From contig BMJD01000009.1 of the NCBI GenBank assembly GCA_014642895.1, positions 1-64,000 on the forward strand: DNA of 64,000 nucleotides, given 5' to 3'. Source of the stretch: Lentibacillus populi. Its GTDB lineage: Bacteria; Bacillota; Bacilli; Bacillales; Amphibacillaceae. The notes below the pieces were generated by a model. That model did no database searches and had not been told where the DNA came from. It saw only the letters and a list, made by a program, of their open reading frames with translations. The position numbers and the translations under genes were made by a program. Positions 63,003-64,000 of the stretch are shown piece by piece (positions within the stretch are counted from its first letter, which is position 1; the number at the start of each line of letters is the position of its first letter).

Positions 63003-63986
63003 ATGGGTGATGTATTACTTGAGGTAAAGGGACTCCATGTTCACTTTGTAAATAAAAACAATCGGATACCAGCCATTGAAGGAGTTGATTTTAAAATTAG
63101 GGAAGGTGAAACTCTTGGAATTGTTGGGGAATCCGGATGTGGCAAGAGCATTACCTCCATGTCAATTTTAAAATTACTCCCTCCAGAAGCTGAAATAGTA
63201 GATGGTGATATATATTTTAAAGGAAGTGATTTAACAGAACTATCGAAAAGGCAATTGACTAAGATCAGAGGAAATGCAATATCGATGATTTTTCAAGAAC
63301 CAATGACGTCTTTAAATCCAGTTTATACAATTGGTAATCAAATCAGTGAAGCTTTACGCTATCATTACGGGTTAAGTAAAAAACAATCAAAAAAAAGGGT
63401 TATTGAAATGCTTAAGTTAGTTGGAATTCCTGCTCCGGAAAAACGATTCTATGAGTATCCTCATGAATTAAGTGGTGGCATGAGGCAAAGAATAATGATT
63501 GCCATGGCATTGATTTGTAATCCGGATTTATTAATTGCCGATGAACCAACTACTGCACTAGATGTAACTATTCAAGCCCAAATTTTAGAATTAATGAAGA
63601 GCCTTAAAAATGATTTCAATACTTCGATTATTATGATTTCCCATGATTTAGGGGTAATTGCGGAAATGACAGACAATGTTCTCGTAATGTATGGGGGTAT
63701 GGTGGTTGAAAATTGTGATGTAAAGACATTATTTGAAAATCCACTCCATCCCTACACAAAGGGTTTATTAAACTCTTTACCAAAAGTGGACGAACGAAAG
63801 GAAGAATTAAATACGATAGATGGAGCGGTTCCAAGTCTTTCAAAAATGCCCGCTGGATGTAAATTTTGGCCAAGATGTCCTTATGCAATGGAAATTTGTA
63901 AAACGACTAGACCAGACATGTTTGAAAAGGATAACCATAAGGTAAGATGTTTTTTATATGATGATAGAACAAAGGGTGAAATGTAA
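63003..63986 (+). CDS. Oligopeptide ABC transporter ATP-binding protein (OppD-like)
   Basis: A 327-residue ATPase with Walker A GESGCGKS, signature HELSGGMRQRI, Walker B LLIADEPTTALDVT, switch ISHDLG, and the Cys cluster CKFWPRCPYAMEIC of the oligo_HPY domain. ATG behind GGGAGG. Its stop overlaps the ATG of the next gene by one base (TAATG). Confidence 0.93.
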   Translation: MGDVLLEVKGLHVHFVNKNNRIPAIEGVDFKIREGETLGIVGESGCGKSITSMSILKLLPPEAEIVDGDIYFKGSDLTELSKRQLTKIRGNAISMIFQEPMTSLNPVYTIGNQISEALRYHYGLSKKQSKKRVIEMLKLVGIPAPEKRFYEYPHELSGGMRQRIMIAMALICNPDLLIADEPTTALDVTIQAQILELMKSLKNDFNTSIIMISHDLGVIAEMTDNVLVMYGGMVVENCDVKTLFENPLHPYTKGLLNSLPKVDERKEELNTIDGAVPSLSKMPAGCKFWPRCPYAMEICKTTRPDMFEKDNHKVRCFLYDDRTKGEM

Positions 63987-64000
63987 TGGTCAGCGATAAT
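63986..64000 (+). CDS. Probable OppF-like ATPase start, truncated by window end
   Basis: Five codons (MVSDN) begin at the A of the OppD-like stop TAATG, the usual overlap between oppD and oppF. The identity is inferred only from position. Confidence 0.55.

Overview
The window reads as chromosome of a low-GC, Gram-positive, spore-former-like Bacillota. The genes are AT-rich, most have strong AGGAGG-type ribosome binding sites, TTG and GTG starts are common, lipoboxes are of the LxGC type, and the regulators are TetR, GntR, IclR, Lrp and PRD types. A Virgibacillus/Oceanobacillus-like Bacillaceae member is my inference from gene style; nothing in the window proves the genus. I saw no rRNA or tRNA gene and no CRISPR array.

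Left part, 1-16.3 kb: an accessory, partly decayed region. It holds an IS3-like transposase start running off the left edge, an Rpn-type nuclease gene with a shifted tail, and a TetR-alpha/beta hydrolase pair behind a 42-bp perfect palindrome. A frameshifted DinB gene, a winged-helix protein and a VOC protein follow. Then come a remarkable HTH protein fused to an F1-ATPase beta-like domain (7213-8259), two small unknown genes, an IS110 element with a structured non-coding segment (candidate bridge RNA), and a truncated second copy of the Rpn 3' end. A TetR gene divergent from a ketosteroid-dehydrogenase-like flavoprotein and a propeller-like lipoprotein close the region.

16.7-22.1 kb: a lactose/cellobiose-type PTS operon (IIB, IIC, IIA, 6-phospho-beta-glucosidase-like GH1, PRD activator). 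The GH1 enzyme has Gln where the acid/base Glu is expected.

22.5-36.6 kb: two adjacent sugar-acid operons. The first has a frameshifted 2-hydroxyacid dehydrogenase, a GntR/FCD regulator, a DHDPS-family lyase, a second 2-hydroxyacid dehydrogenase and an enolase-superfamily enzyme; two near-identical palindromic sites lie in front of its two halves. The second is a D-glucarate route: GntR regulator, KdgD, 2,5-dioxovalerate dehydrogenase, a UxuA-like protein, a TctBAC transporter and GudD.

37.0-46.4 kb: an Lrp regulator divergent from a dipeptide-type ABC transporter operon that continues into a gamma-glutamyltransferase-family gene and a split chromate-transporter (CHR) pair.

47.2-50.8 kb: an IclR regulator, a DUF3100 membrane protein with a small membrane partner, and an ATZ/TRZ-type amidohydrolase.

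51.1-56.3 kb: a GntR/UTRA regulator, an ascorbate-type PTS (IIA, IIB, IIC), a phosphotriesterase-like hydrolase, a KDPG-aldolase-family lyase and a creatininase-family amidase. This is a coherent catabolic operon whose substrate I cannot name.

56.8-64.0 kb: an M20 peptidase, an imidazolonepropionase-like amidohydrolase and a second oligopeptide-type ABC transporter whose last ATPase gene leaves the window. Overall the right two thirds is a run of self-contained catabolic operons, most with its own regulator, for acidic sugars, peptides and N-acyl or cyclic amide compounds.
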